A stretch of DNA of 64,000 nt, from the NCBI RefSeq assembly GCF_004193775.1, contig NC_041008.1, positions 7,208,731 through 7,272,730 on the forward strand. The letters are read 5' to 3'. The stretch is from Glycine soja (taxonomy: Eukaryota; Streptophyta; Magnoliopsida; Fabales; Fabaceae). Made by a program: the position numbers and the translations under genes. Positions 12,817-24,300 of this stretch are shown here, piece after piece. Within the stretch, counting starts at the first letter, position 1, and each line of letters begins with the position of its first letter. The notes under the pieces are model-generated. The model was not told the origin of the DNA and made no database searches. It was given only the letters and a program-made list of their open reading frames with translations.

Positions 12817-13266
12817 CTATTTTTCAAGTTCTATCAAGACTTTCTCACTGATGTGGCCTAGCCGCAAGTTCCACAATTTAGACTTATCTTCCATTGTTTG
12901 ACTTGCAACAAATGCTTGTCCAATTACTGTGGATCCTTCTAGGATGTATAGGCCATTGCTTCGCCTTCCCTTAGCAATGATTGAGGCTCCAGTAGACACC
13001 TTCATCATCCCATTATCAACCTTTGTAGTGCATCCCATAAGATCAAACATGCTTATAGAGATAAGGTTTCTCTTGAGTTTTGGAACATACCTCACATCTT
13101 GTAGCAGCATTTCCCTATTGTCAAACATTCTCAGTCTGACAGTCCCAATGCCATGCACCTTGCAAGCCTTGTTGTTCCCAAGGAGTACTGTTCCATACTC
13201 CTTTTGTTCAAGATCCTCGAAGTAATCCTTTACAGGAGACATATGGTATGTGCATCTTGAGTCCAT
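12817..13266 (-). pseudogene. copia element 1 protease and pre-integrase region
   Basis: It begins with the aspartic protease motif, but as DSRCTYHM where the family has DSGCTYHM. The catalytic DSG glycine codon GGA has become AGA. The pre-integrase GAG_pre region follows (LWNLRLGHISEKVLIELEK). A TAG lies just upstream of the protease motif. Confidence 0.85.
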
Positions 13267-13569
13267 GACCCAACTCTTCTATGAATCATCAGATGAAGCC
13301 ACCAAGACCCCAGCAGATTCATATCCTTTAGAAGCCTCTGCAACATCTGCAGTTTCAGTAACCCGAGAGGCCTTGGTACCTTTCTCAAGGCAATGCTTCT
13401 TGATGTGGCCAACCTTTTGACATTTAAAACATCAGACCTGCTTCTTGGTTTCAGGCCTTGACTTCTTCCATTTACCTTCTCCCTACTTGCCTTTTCCTTT
13501 CATTGCTGCTAGACCAGATGACACCTCCTCTATAATCTTTGAATCTTGGAGTTTTTGGAATTCTTTGGT

Positions 13570-14109
13570 TCAAATTGAGGTGATCACCTCCTCCAAGGTA
13601 ATTAGCTGATCCTTCCCATATAGAAGAGCATCTCTAAAGTGCTCGAAGGTCTTAGGTAAAACATTTAGAAGAATGACAACTTTACCTTCATCTTCTAGTT
13701 TCACCCCGATATTCTCAAGATCATCAATGTTCTTGTTGAATTCTGCGATTTGTTCCTCAATCGTCCTTGATTTCGTCATCTTGAATGAATAGAGTTGTTG
13801 TTTGAGACACAACCTATGGGCCAAAGACCTGGTCATGTATAGTGATTCTAGCTTTGCCCATATCCCAGCCGCAGTTTTCTCCTTTGCAACCTCCCTTAGT
13901 GCCTTATCACCAAGGCACAATATGATTGCACTTTTGGCCTTGTCAATCATACTCTTCTTCTCTGCATGCGTCAAGGTTGGCGGCATGTTTGACTCCCCTT
14001 TCAACGCTTCATCACATCCTTGTTGAATCAAGATTGCTTCCATCTTGATCTTTCATAGCCCGAAGTCATTGGAGCCAAAGAACTTCTCAATGTCAAACTT
14101 CGTTGCCAT
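13570..14109 (-). pseudogene. copia element 1 gag (UBN2-type), nonsense-interrupted
   Basis: The start ATG is at 14109 (MATKFDIEKFFGSNDFGL), followed by TGA where the family has tryptophan. The frame then reads on from the Met at 14043 for 157 residues, including SLYMTRSLAHRLCLKQQLY and FNKNIDDLENIGVKL. These are typical of Tnt1-like gag. It is a broken capsid gene of a retrotransposon. Confidence 0.85.
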
Positions 14110-14161
14110 TTCTTGAATGATCTTGTTAACCTTTGCGTTGTTCCCCACAGACGACGCCACT

Positions 14162-14429
14162 TGTTGGTTCAAGAACTGTGATACTGCACAACAAGATCAA
14201 AACTAGAAAAAGGATATAATCACACACACACACAAGGCACAAAGAAAAGAATGTTGTTGTTATTCTTCTCTGAATCAATATTGGCTCTATATACATACAC
14301 TATGCATGGAAAACATCCAGGAGTTATTTATATAGCAGTAACCCCAACAATTATAACAGTCATGACAGTTAAAGAGGTTACAAGCAATAGGTAGAGACAC
14401 CAATCAAATATAGAGTCAACAGTACAACA
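14162..14429 (-). repeat. 5' LTR of copia element 1
   Basis: On the minus strand it begins TGTTGTACTG and ends CCAACA, followed by AGTGGCGTCG as the likely primer-binding region. Its first 32-34 bases match the 3' LTR stub at 10108-10139. Confidence 0.7.
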
Positions 14430-15377
14430 CTTTCCTTTTTAGAATTTAGATTAATTAAAAATACATTTATCCCTCTTGGAATTTACAGTAATATTGTTGC
14501 TGTTACAAGATTTAGTATTCTTATATTTTTATAAAGCATGTATCATTATTGTCTACAAAATAGTCTTGTTGCTGATACAAAATTTGCTGCGACAACAATC
14601 TCATTATGCCTAACTTCATATGAATTACTCATTCCTTGAGTTTGTGCATATGAAGGCTTATTCCTTCTAACTCTAATTAAGTTTTTTCTTTATTTGTTTT
14701 CTTCAAATTAAACATGAGAATCAAAGCTTCAATATGTAGCAGAACAACAAAGTAATTGTAGGTTTGCTGTGTTTTGAAAAGGCTTTGTAAGTAAATCAAG
14801 GTTATATAATATAACTTGGTTTGGGTGTCATTGATAACAGAACTTTTATATCTTAAAACATTTGTTTGGGTGAACATTCCAAATCATAAAACTCAACTTT
14901 AAAATATTCGAAAGTTTTAGAAAGTATGCCACAGCAGCAATAGGAGCAACCATTCAATTTGGATTCCATTTGCTGAATCTGTTTAAACCAGGAAGCTAAC
15001 ATTGTGTAAAAATCAACCCTCCAAAAGTTCCCTTGAATTAAATGGTATAATTTCCAACAAAAATATTTGGATTTGGGGACTTTCTTAAATTGTCATTTTC
15101 GTGATCTTAAATTATATTGTAATTAGGTGTCAAAATAGGTCAGTTTCCAATCACTGTTAAAGTCCATCTCCTTGATTCTACTCCAAACTCTCCCAATTTC
15201 ACTTTCCCCTCACTCAATTCCAAACTCTCAGTGTCAGTACGCTGTTGGAGTCTGACCTGAGCAATGCTCTTCCGCAAACAAAACCTCCAAGTCTCACCTA
15301 TTATTTTAAATTCATTACTTCACATATATTTTCTTTAAATTAATATTATTTTGCTATTTGTGTACATGCAGAAGAAG

Positions 15378-15394
15378 ATGTAATTGAGATGTAG
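15378..15394 (+). promoter_or_regulatory. Two start-stop mini-uORFs in the leader of NLR gene 1
   Basis: ATGTAA (15378-15383) and ATGTAG (15389-15394) lie immediately before the main ATG at 15396. Each is an AUG followed directly by a stop. Gene 2 has ATGTAG in the corresponding place (48612-48617). AUGUAA elements can stall ribosomes in Arabidopsis NIP5;1; any such role here is inference. Confidence 0.45.
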
Positions 15395-15395
15395 C

Positions 15396-18323
15396 ATGGG
15401 TTCTCTAATTGTTGTGTGTCATCTGTTCCTGACGTCACCTCGTTTAAAGGCATGGCTAAAGGATCAATGGATTCATCTCAAGTCATACGAGGCAAGAGTT
15501 CGTGAACTAGAATGTGTTGTTCAGAAGCTCAAGAAAAAGAGAGATGTAATTCAACATACAATTGACGAGGAAGAACATCGACGTGGGAGAGAAATTCATG
15601 TTGAAGTTGAAGAGTGGAAAGACAGGGTGGATAAGCTTTTTTTCAAATACGAGGATTTCAAGAATGACAGATACCGTGAACTTGCAGAGTTTAACTTGTT
15701 ACAGAGTGGTTACCTTCCCAAGCCAGGGATAAGGTATGGTCGGAGCAGAGAAGCATATGCCATTATAAGGGAGGCCAATGGGTTGTTGCAAACGGCAAAG
15801 TTTGACACCTTGTCTTATTGGCCTGGTCCACCTTCAATGGCAGCCTTTTTTTCTAACGTTGGCTATGAAAGCTATCCATCGAGAGAAGAAACAATGAGAA
15901 AGATTATCGAAGAATTGGAAGACCCAAGTGTTAGAATGATTGGTCTTCATGGATTGAGTGGCGTGGGAAAGACCACCTTAGTCAAAGAAGTTGTTAAGAA
16001 AGCCTTAAAAGATAAGATGTTTGACGTAGTGACCATGGCAAGCCTAACAAAAAATCCTGACATAAGAAAAATCCAAGGACAAATTGCCGACACGTTGGGG
16101 GTTACATTGGACGAGGAAAGTGACATTGCCAGAGCTGCTAGAATACAAAAGATATTAAAGAATGATAAGAAGAACACCCTTGTAATCCTAGATGATCTTT
16201 GGGACAAAATGGACTTGAATATGCTGGGGATTCCATATGAAATAGATAATGGCAGTAGCCAAAGGAATGTTACAGAAGGAAAATCCTTTGGCACTGATGG
16301 CTTTAAGAATTCCAAAGAAGGAAAAGCCCTTAATGATCTTAGTGCGACAAGGGTGAAAAAAGAAGAAACTTTTAGTCAGTACAAGGGATGCAAAATTTTG
16401 ATGATTTCTGAAAGCAAACAAGCATTATTAAGACAAATGGAAGGGAAAGCAAACTGTATTTTGTCTTTGGAAGTCTTAAAGGAGAAGGAGGCACATATGC
16501 TGTTCAAGAAAAAGGCTGGAATAGGTGACAAGAATTCTGAATTTGAAAATTTAGCAGCTCAAATTGCCAATAAGTGTAACGGGTTGCCAATGTCAATAGT
16601 TACAACTGCAAGGGCCTTAAAAAATCAGAGCCGCTCCGTATGGGAGGATATTCATCGAAAGCTTGAATGGCAGAATTTAACTGGAGCACCTGAATTGTCA
16701 ACAAAGTTGAGTTATGATCTTTTAGAAGATGAGGAACTCAAGTATACTTTCTTACTTTGTGCTCGCATGGGTCGTGATGCATTATTTATGGACTTGGTGA
16801 AATATTGCATTGGTTTGGGTTTTCTTCAAGGGATCTACACAGTAAGGGAAACTAGAGACAGAGTATATGCATTGGTTGCAAAGCTAAAAGAGTCAGGTTT
16901 GCTGTCTGACGGTTATTCATGTGATCATTTTACCATGCAAGATACTGTTCGCAATGCGGCTTTGTCAATAGCATACAAGGAAAACCATTTATTTACAATG
17001 TCAAAGGGAAAAATAGATGAACGGCCTGATAAACTTGAAAGGTATGCTGCTATTTCCTTACATTATTGTGACTTCATTGAGGGTTTTCTTAAGAAAAGAA
17101 ACTATGGAAGACTTAGAGTCTTCCACGTTAACAATAATAATCCAAATCTCGAAATACCCAGAAACTTTTTTAAAGGAATGAAAGAACTCAAGGTGTTGAT
17201 ATTGACTGGCATTCATCTGTCCCTCTCGAAGTTGTCGATTTCATCCTTGACAGAACTTAGAATGCTTTGTTTGGAGCAATGTGTGCTAGATGAGGATTTG
17301 TCCATCATAGGCAAGCTGAAAAAGTTAAGAATTTTGAGTTTTTCAGGATCTGATATTGAAAATTTGCCAGTTGAATTGCAACAGTTAGAAAAGCTACAAA
17401 TTTTTGACATAAGTAATTGCTCTAAACTTAAAGAAATTCCATCTGGTGTCATATCAAGCTTGGTAAGTTTGGAGGATCTGTATATGAGAAACACCTTGAT
17501 TCAATGGGAGGTTGAAGGACAAGCACATGAAAGTAAAAAAGCTAGTCTTTCTGAGTTGAAACATTTGAATCAATTGATAACTCTAGACATACAAATCCCA
17601 GATGTTTCATATTTGCCGAAGAACTTGTTCTTTGACCAGTTATATAGTTACAAGATTGTTATTGGAGATTTGGCTGCATATTTAGAGGCTGATTTCAAGA
17701 TGCCAGAGAAGTATGAAACATCAAGATTCTTGGCAATTCGATTGAAAGGTGAAAATGACAATATTCATTCTCTAAAGGGGATCAAAATGCTGTTTGAAAG
17801 AGTTGAAAATTTGTTTCTGGAAGAACTCAATGCTGTCCAAGATATTTTTTATAGATTGAATTTAAAGGGATTTCCATATCTAAAGCATTTGTCGATTGTA
17901 AATAATTCTACAATTGAATCTCTCATTCATCCAAAGGACAGAGAACAGTCACAGCACCCTGAAAAAGCTTTTCCTAAATTGGAGTCATTGTGTCTCAATA
18001 ATCTCAAAAAGATTGTTAATATATGCTCCTGTAAACTTTCAGAACCCTCCTTTGGTAAACTGAAAGTCATCAAGATCAATCTCTGTGGTCAATTGAAGAG
18101 TGTCTTCTTAATTTCTGTGGTTAGCCTTTTATCTGTTCTTGAAACAATTGAAGTTTTAGAATGTAACTCTTTGAAGGAGATTGTCCAGGTGGAAACGCAA
18201 AGCACTGGTGAAGTCAAGCTTATGTTTCCTGAATTACGCTCTTTGAAGCTACAGTTTTTATCTCAATTTGTTGGATTTTATCCCATTCCATCGAGAAAGC
18301 AAAAAGAACTCTTCAACGAAAAG
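15396..18323 (+). CDS. NLR gene 1 exon 1 (CC, NB-ARC, first LRRs)
   Basis: 976 codons. It starts at an ATG that follows AGC and ends at GAAAAG|GTGTG. An in-frame TTG lies four codons upstream but is not a plausible plant start. Residues about 40-75 form a charged heptad-rich coiled coil ([20 protein letters not shown]). The non-EDVID helix [18 protein letters not shown] follows. The NB-ARC occupies about 160-520, then come the first LRRs ([34 protein letters not shown]). Confidence 0.93.
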
Positions 18324-21300
18324 GTGTGAAGTCTAAAATTATCCTCTAAATGTCTTTATCTTTTACAGCTCAAACTTCTTTTTCACATTTTTTGTTTAAA
18401 CTAAAAGGAAGGAGTTTGTAAGGTGTTATACTCTTAAAAAAAGGACATATTTCTATTGCAAAATTAAGTTGAGAAACTAAAAATATATTTAATTTTTGGA
18501 TACACTAATCATGTGTCTATTTGCAGATTGATGTTTCAAAATTAGAGAGAATGGAGTTGTCCTCAATCCCGATTGACATAATATGGAGTGTCCACCAATC
18601 TTCACGAATTTCCTCTTTCAAAAATTTGACACATTTGGATGTTAATAGTTGTTGGGAATTAAAAGATGTAATATCATTTTCAATGGCCAAGAGTCTAACA
18701 AATCTTCAAAGCCTTTTTGTAAGTGAATGTGGGAAAGTGAGAAGCATCTTTCCCGATTGCCCGCAAATGGAGGTAAGTAGGTTGGTCGGATTAGATTTGG
18801 CATTTAGATCTCTAATACCCCCCAATATATTATATGTTATTCCCTCTGGACCAAAATTGTTGATGCTTTAGTTTTTTTCTTCCCCAAAACTATTTATGTT
18901 TTACATATTTTTAGTCTCATTAATTATATTTGCTTCCACATATACCCCTATATTTTAATATGGTCTAGGTAATTATGATCTATTCCTTTCTCATCATAGA
19001 TATTATAAGAGGATATTTTAGACTAAATATGCAGTTTGTGTCAATAGTTTTGATCGGAAAGAGTATAGAATATGAAATCTCTCGTAATTATTATATGGGT
19101 TCTGTGATATTGAAAACTTATTCTGACAGGAGATTCAAGAGTTCGAAGCATCCTAATTTTCATGTTCAAATTCTATTTAGCATACTAAATGTAAAATCTA
19201 GGTACTGTTATCTCCTTAGCAATTGAATCAAGTTGTACAAAGTAGTAAAATGGAAAGTTGATGCATGGTTTCTCAAGAGGCTTGTGCAACTTTTAGCAAT
19301 TTTCACGTGTATTACTTACTAAAACAACAAATAAAACGAGAATTTAAAGGATGATATTGAATTAAAGACTCAACAAGAAGTGAAAATAGAACAATGGAAA
19401 TAGAAGCTAAGTTTGTTTTAGAAATTTTCTCAAATAGCTTAAGAGTAGGGAAATGGGCTTAAATTAACAATGATATTATGGTTGGGATTGACTTCACTAA
19501 ACCATCCCCTCATGCATATAAGAGTTACTCACTAACTTATAGTTTATTTATTGTCATCACCTTATAACACACAAAACCCTAATTCCTTAAAAATAAGAGC
19601 CCGAGACGTTCCGTGACTTGACTAAACTGTCGACCCTTGACTAGCTATAGTACTCTATCCCTAAACATAGGGTTGAGAATAGGTCAGGCTAGACCAAACT
19701 TTAAAAGGCCTGAACCTAGCCTACGATGAATTTTTGAGGTCTGAGTTTGACCTATAACCTATCAAAGACTTTTATTTTGACTCAGTATGACCTTTTTAAA
19801 AGTCTGGCCTAACCTGATAGTCTTTTTAAAAGCCTTTTTCACATTAATATTCATTTCCTCTAGAGTAGGAACGTAATAGAAAAGTTAAAGGAAACATTAA
19901 GAGGAATAGGAAAGTCAATAAAAATAACAAGGAATATAAAAGGACACATAACTCACACCTAAATTGTAATTAAAGTCTTATTATAGGAATGAAAGTTATG
20001 GAGTAGTAATGTGTAATCAAAGTTTGCTAATTTCAGAAAAAACAATTAATTGTACCAAAAAAATAATATAAGTATATATTGGTACTCAAAAAATAATATA
20101 AGTATATATACATATATATAGGTCAATCTATCAGGCTTATAAGACTTTTTAATAAGCCTAAGCCTAACGTTTTAATTGAATAGGTCAGACCAAGCTTTAT
20201 ATAGGTCAGGTTGTTGGCCCATGTAGGTCGGTCTAACCTATTCCCACCCCTACCTAAACACAGTCCATTAGGTGTTCTTGTCTATTTCAAGGTTCAAAAA
20301 CATTTTCCAATCATATTGAAAGCATAATCAAGCAAAGGGAGATCAAACCAAAGCTAGCATTAAGTACAAAAGAGAACATTTAATATTGAACAAATATAGA
20401 ATGATAACTCAAAATGTATATAAGAGGCTGAGTTTAGTTACATCAAACTCCAATGAGGGTGAGCCTAGCTACTCATAGCTTAAAGAAGAAAAACTTATGC
20501 AAATTAAAAATGAAGAGTCATGGAGAGGAAGCCATTGGAGAGCTCTTCTAGCCATCACACAATGCCCAAGAAAGAGTCTAGCAGTGAATGATTTGAATCC
20601 CCAATCATTAGCCAAAGTTCCTTTGTTTCAGCTCAATGACGCAAGAGGTCAACACTCTCACACTTAGCCTCAGCCTTCGACATGCTTAGCTTGATGAGAT
20701 GAGACTTCAGCGGAGCATTTTGATGTTGTCATGCTTATCCCGGAAACTTCCCACACGTAGCCTAATAGTGACAACAACAAAAGAGCTTTTTGAGGCCTCC
20801 AGGCTAAGATTGGTGTAAACCCACGCTTAGCCTGGAGATATAGTAATAAAATACACGAAATTTTGCCCTGAAAACTCTTGCTATCCAAAGGTCTTCTTTT
20901 GACTTGTTCCTCCAATATAACTTATTCTCACGTCTTCAATTCTTCTTCTTTTCCCATAATTAAACATCAAAAGCCAATAAGATTCCTAATAGATGAAAAT
21001 ATTAAACCTACTTCTAATTAATAGTTAGATTAATATAAAGGTGATTAAAACCAAGTTCTAAATCATAAAAGTACTTTTTGCTCTCTATTGATTTGCTTTG
21101 CTATATGTTTGACATCTAATTATTAACTTATGGCTACTGTGAACCAAAACAGGGTAGCTTCTTTCCAAAATTGAAGACTATCAAACTTAGTAGCATGAAG
21201 AGTTTGAATAAGATTTGGAATTCGGAACCCCCATCAGATTCCTTTATCAAACTGGACACGCTAATCATTGAGGAGTGTGATAAATTAGTCACTGTTTTTC

Positions 21301-24300
21301 CCTTTTACATTGAGGGAATATTTCACAATCTATGCAATTTGAGAGTTACAAATTGCAGGTCCATGCAAGCAATATTTGATATACATGTAAAAGTTGGGGA
21401 TGTAGCTAATTTGCAAGATGTTCATTTGGAAAGACTCCCAAAATTGGAGCATGTATGGAAGTTGAATGAAGACCGAGTAGGAATTCTTAAATGGAACAAT
21501 CTGCAAAAGATATGTGTTGTAAACTGTTACAGCTTGAAAAATATTTTTCCATTCTCTGTAGCCAATTGTCTTGATAATCTTGAATACCTTGAGGTGGGTC
21601 AATGCTTTGAATTGAGGGAAATTGTGGCCATAAGTGAAGCTGCCAACACTGATAAAGTATCATTTCACTTCCCTAAACTAAGCACCATCAAATTTTCAAG
21701 ACTACCAAAACTTGAAGAACCAGGAGCTTATGATTTATCATGTCCAATGTTGAATGACCTATCTATTGAATTTTGCGACAAGCTGAAACCATTCCACAAA
21801 AATGCACAAAGAAAGCCTCTCTTTCCTGAAGAGGTACGTATCGCTAAGCTTTTCAACTCTTAACAATTCTTCTAATTCATGCAAAAAATAAATATAAAAA
21901 AATAGAAAAATATTATCATTTTCATGGAATTGAAGGCGCATCTTTTTCTTTCTATAGGTAATCAATAAGTTGAAGTCCATGCAAATTGAGTCTCAGCATG
22001 CAAACTCACCAAGCAGTTATATGGAGAAATCGAACCATCGAAGGCATAACTTAGAAGAGCTTTGCTTATCTAGATTAACGGATACTGAGACTTTATATTC
22101 TTTCCTTCATAGAAATCCTAATCTGAAAAGCCTATCATTGAGTAATTGTTTCTTTGAAGAGATATCGCCTCCTACTGAGATTGAAAACTTGGGAGTTGTT
22201 CCAAAGCTGAAAAGCTTGAAGTTGATAAACTTGCCTCAGCTCAAAGAGATAGGCTTCGAACCAGACATAATTCTTAAAAGGGTAGAGTTCTTGATTTTAA
22301 AGAATTGTCCTAGAATGACCACTTTAGTGCCTTCCTCTGCATCTCTCAGTAGTTTGACGAACCTGGAAGTGGTTAATTGTGCTAAATTAGAATATCTAAT
22401 GTCACCATCTACTGCAAAAAGCTTGGGTCAACTCAACACCATGAAGGTAATGAAATGTGAATCTCTGGTGGAAATAGTAGGAAAAGAAGAAGATGGAGAA
22501 AATGCTGGCAAAGTTGTTTTCAAAAAATTGAAGACCCTGGAACTTGTTTCACTGAAGAAACTCAGGAGTTTTTGTGGCTCTGATAGTTGTGACTTTGAGT
22601 TCCCGTCTTTGGAAAAAACAGTAGTGAGTGCATGTTATAATATGGAAAAATTTTCTGAGAAAGTCACGAGCAGCAGCACGCCCATTTTACAAAGTATATA
22701 TGTCGTACATGAAAAAGAGAAGAAAAGATGCTGCTGGAAAGGTGATTTAAACGCTACAATAAAAACAATATTCGAGGAAAAGGTATGTAATATGCATGAT
22801 TTTTTTTTACTGAAATTTTATTTGAGAAAATAGTTACATACTAATAGTATTGACTTTTTAAAATAATTATCTTAAAAAATAATTTCAACTTTATGATTGA
22901 ATCACGGTATAAAATAAATAGGCATTAAACTGTTTTTATTTTCCATTTTTTTTGTTTTCCCTCTCTCTTGAAAGTTAATTTTTTGGTAATAAGTTGTATT
23001 ATTTTCTTTGTTAATAATTTAAATTTAATTTAAAATAATTATTTTAATTTTTTCTTAAATAAAAAATGATTTCAATATTTGCTGAATAATGAAAAGAAGA
23101 GCGATGAAATTAAATTAAAATAATAATACATGCCATTTTTTTAATAATGGGTTTGTTTTTAAGGTTTTTTTATGAGTGGACTTGGTTTAATGTAAAACTG
23201 TGAGTGTTGGACAAAATTATAATTAAAGTGTTTCGCCCTATCTTAACTTGCATCATAGTGTTTATCTTAACTATTTTTTACTTTCAGTTTTTTCTTAAAA
23301 ATTAATGTTTTCTCTCTTTTTAGTTAACTAATATCTTAACTTGCGCATTACATCGAATAAATATTTACTTTATACAACAAAATTTATAATTTATAAGAAA
23401 TAAATATTTCTAAACATAGAAATTTTATTATAATTAAATATATATCCAATAAATATGTTTTAACATATAAATTGTATTTTAGATTTATGATAAATAATTT
23501 ATTTTATGACATATAGATTTTTTTAATTATTGATGATTTCTTTTAAAAAAATATATTTAAATTCAAGTTAGAACGTGCTTGTTGCCTTAATTTGTAGAAT
23601 ACAATCCAAAAATTAGTTTATATGTAAAATCACACAATAAATTAAAAGTTAGTGTATAATAAAAGTTTTGTGGTCATGAACTGTAGTGTAAGAAAATTGC
23701 ATAGTTGAGATAACTTTTAAGTAATTATTATAAATTAATGTCAAAATATCTATTATACATGATATATGATTAACGAAAACGTTAAATTATTTTGTATTTT
23801 GGACGGATAGTCTTTTTTTTCTCATATCATAAAGTTTTGATGACTTTTGTTGAAAAATAGATTATAGAACTTTCTAAAAAAAATTACAAAAAAAAACATT
23901 AGTCATTCCGAAGGCTTCCCATCCTTCACATTTATTTATAAATCATCTCTATATATAAAAAATATTATTGTATTGAATTGAATGAGTGTTTTTAAGAGCT
24001 ATTTTTTTAACAAAATTAAAGCCTTTTTAGGAATTTTTCTTTCACGAAAACATTTTCAGAAATTTATTTAACCTTTTATCTCTTTCAATCTATCCTTTCC
24101 ATATTGTATTTTTAAATTGAATTTCAATAATTTTAAAATAAATTTTCGATAGTTAAAAAAATATTGAGTACCTCAATACAAAATGTTTGTCATAAATGTA
24201 AAATATAACTTATATATTAAAAATATTTATTTATTACAAGATCCAATTATTTAATAATTAAAATATTTCAAAGTATTTATTTATTATACATTTTAGTTAT

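Larger units (their letters stand above)
10108..14429 (-). mobile_element. Degenerate Ty1/copia retrotransposon (element 1)
   Basis: Reading on the minus strand, the order is gag (UBN2-type), zinc-knuckle region, protease, integrase, reverse transcriptase and RNase H, the Ty1/copia order. The 5' LTR is at 14162-14429. After a polypurine-like AAGGTGAAGAT, only about 32 bases of 3' LTR remain (10108-10139), running into a GA/TA-rich tract. The polyprotein is split into at least seven frames by stops. The gag ATG at 14109 meets TGA (14053-14055) after 18 codons, at the expected tryptophan of GLWKIKM. The element is non-autonomous now. It lies antisense to NLR gene 1. Confidence 0.92.
8287..15371 (+). 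other. Predicted leader (5'-UTR) intron of NLR gene 1, enlarged by a copia insertion
   Basis: The intron runs from GTAAGC to ATGCAG. The homologous intron of gene 2 is 1,170 bases; this one is about 7.1 kb, mainly because of the copia element at 10108-14429. The segment 8287-9260 matches the gene 2 intron. The segments 9260-10107 and 14430-15371 are AT-rich, and no gene was recognised in them. Confidence 0.5.

Noticed and set aside
15389..15394. ATG at 15389 as start of NLR gene 1
   Set aside because: It is followed at once by TAG; treated as a mini-uORF instead.
15384..15395. Start of NLR gene 1 at 15384
   Set aside because: That codon is TTG. The first usable ATG in this frame is at 15396.
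15947..16421. Minus-strand ORFs inside NLR exon 1 (and 49305-49868 in gene 2)
   Set aside because: Shadows of a well-supported coding exon with recognisable NB-ARC motifs on the plus strand.
20670..20915. Minus-strand ORF of 81 residues in NLR intron 2
   Set aside because: No domain resemblance; it lies in a transposon-like segment absent from the paralogous intron.
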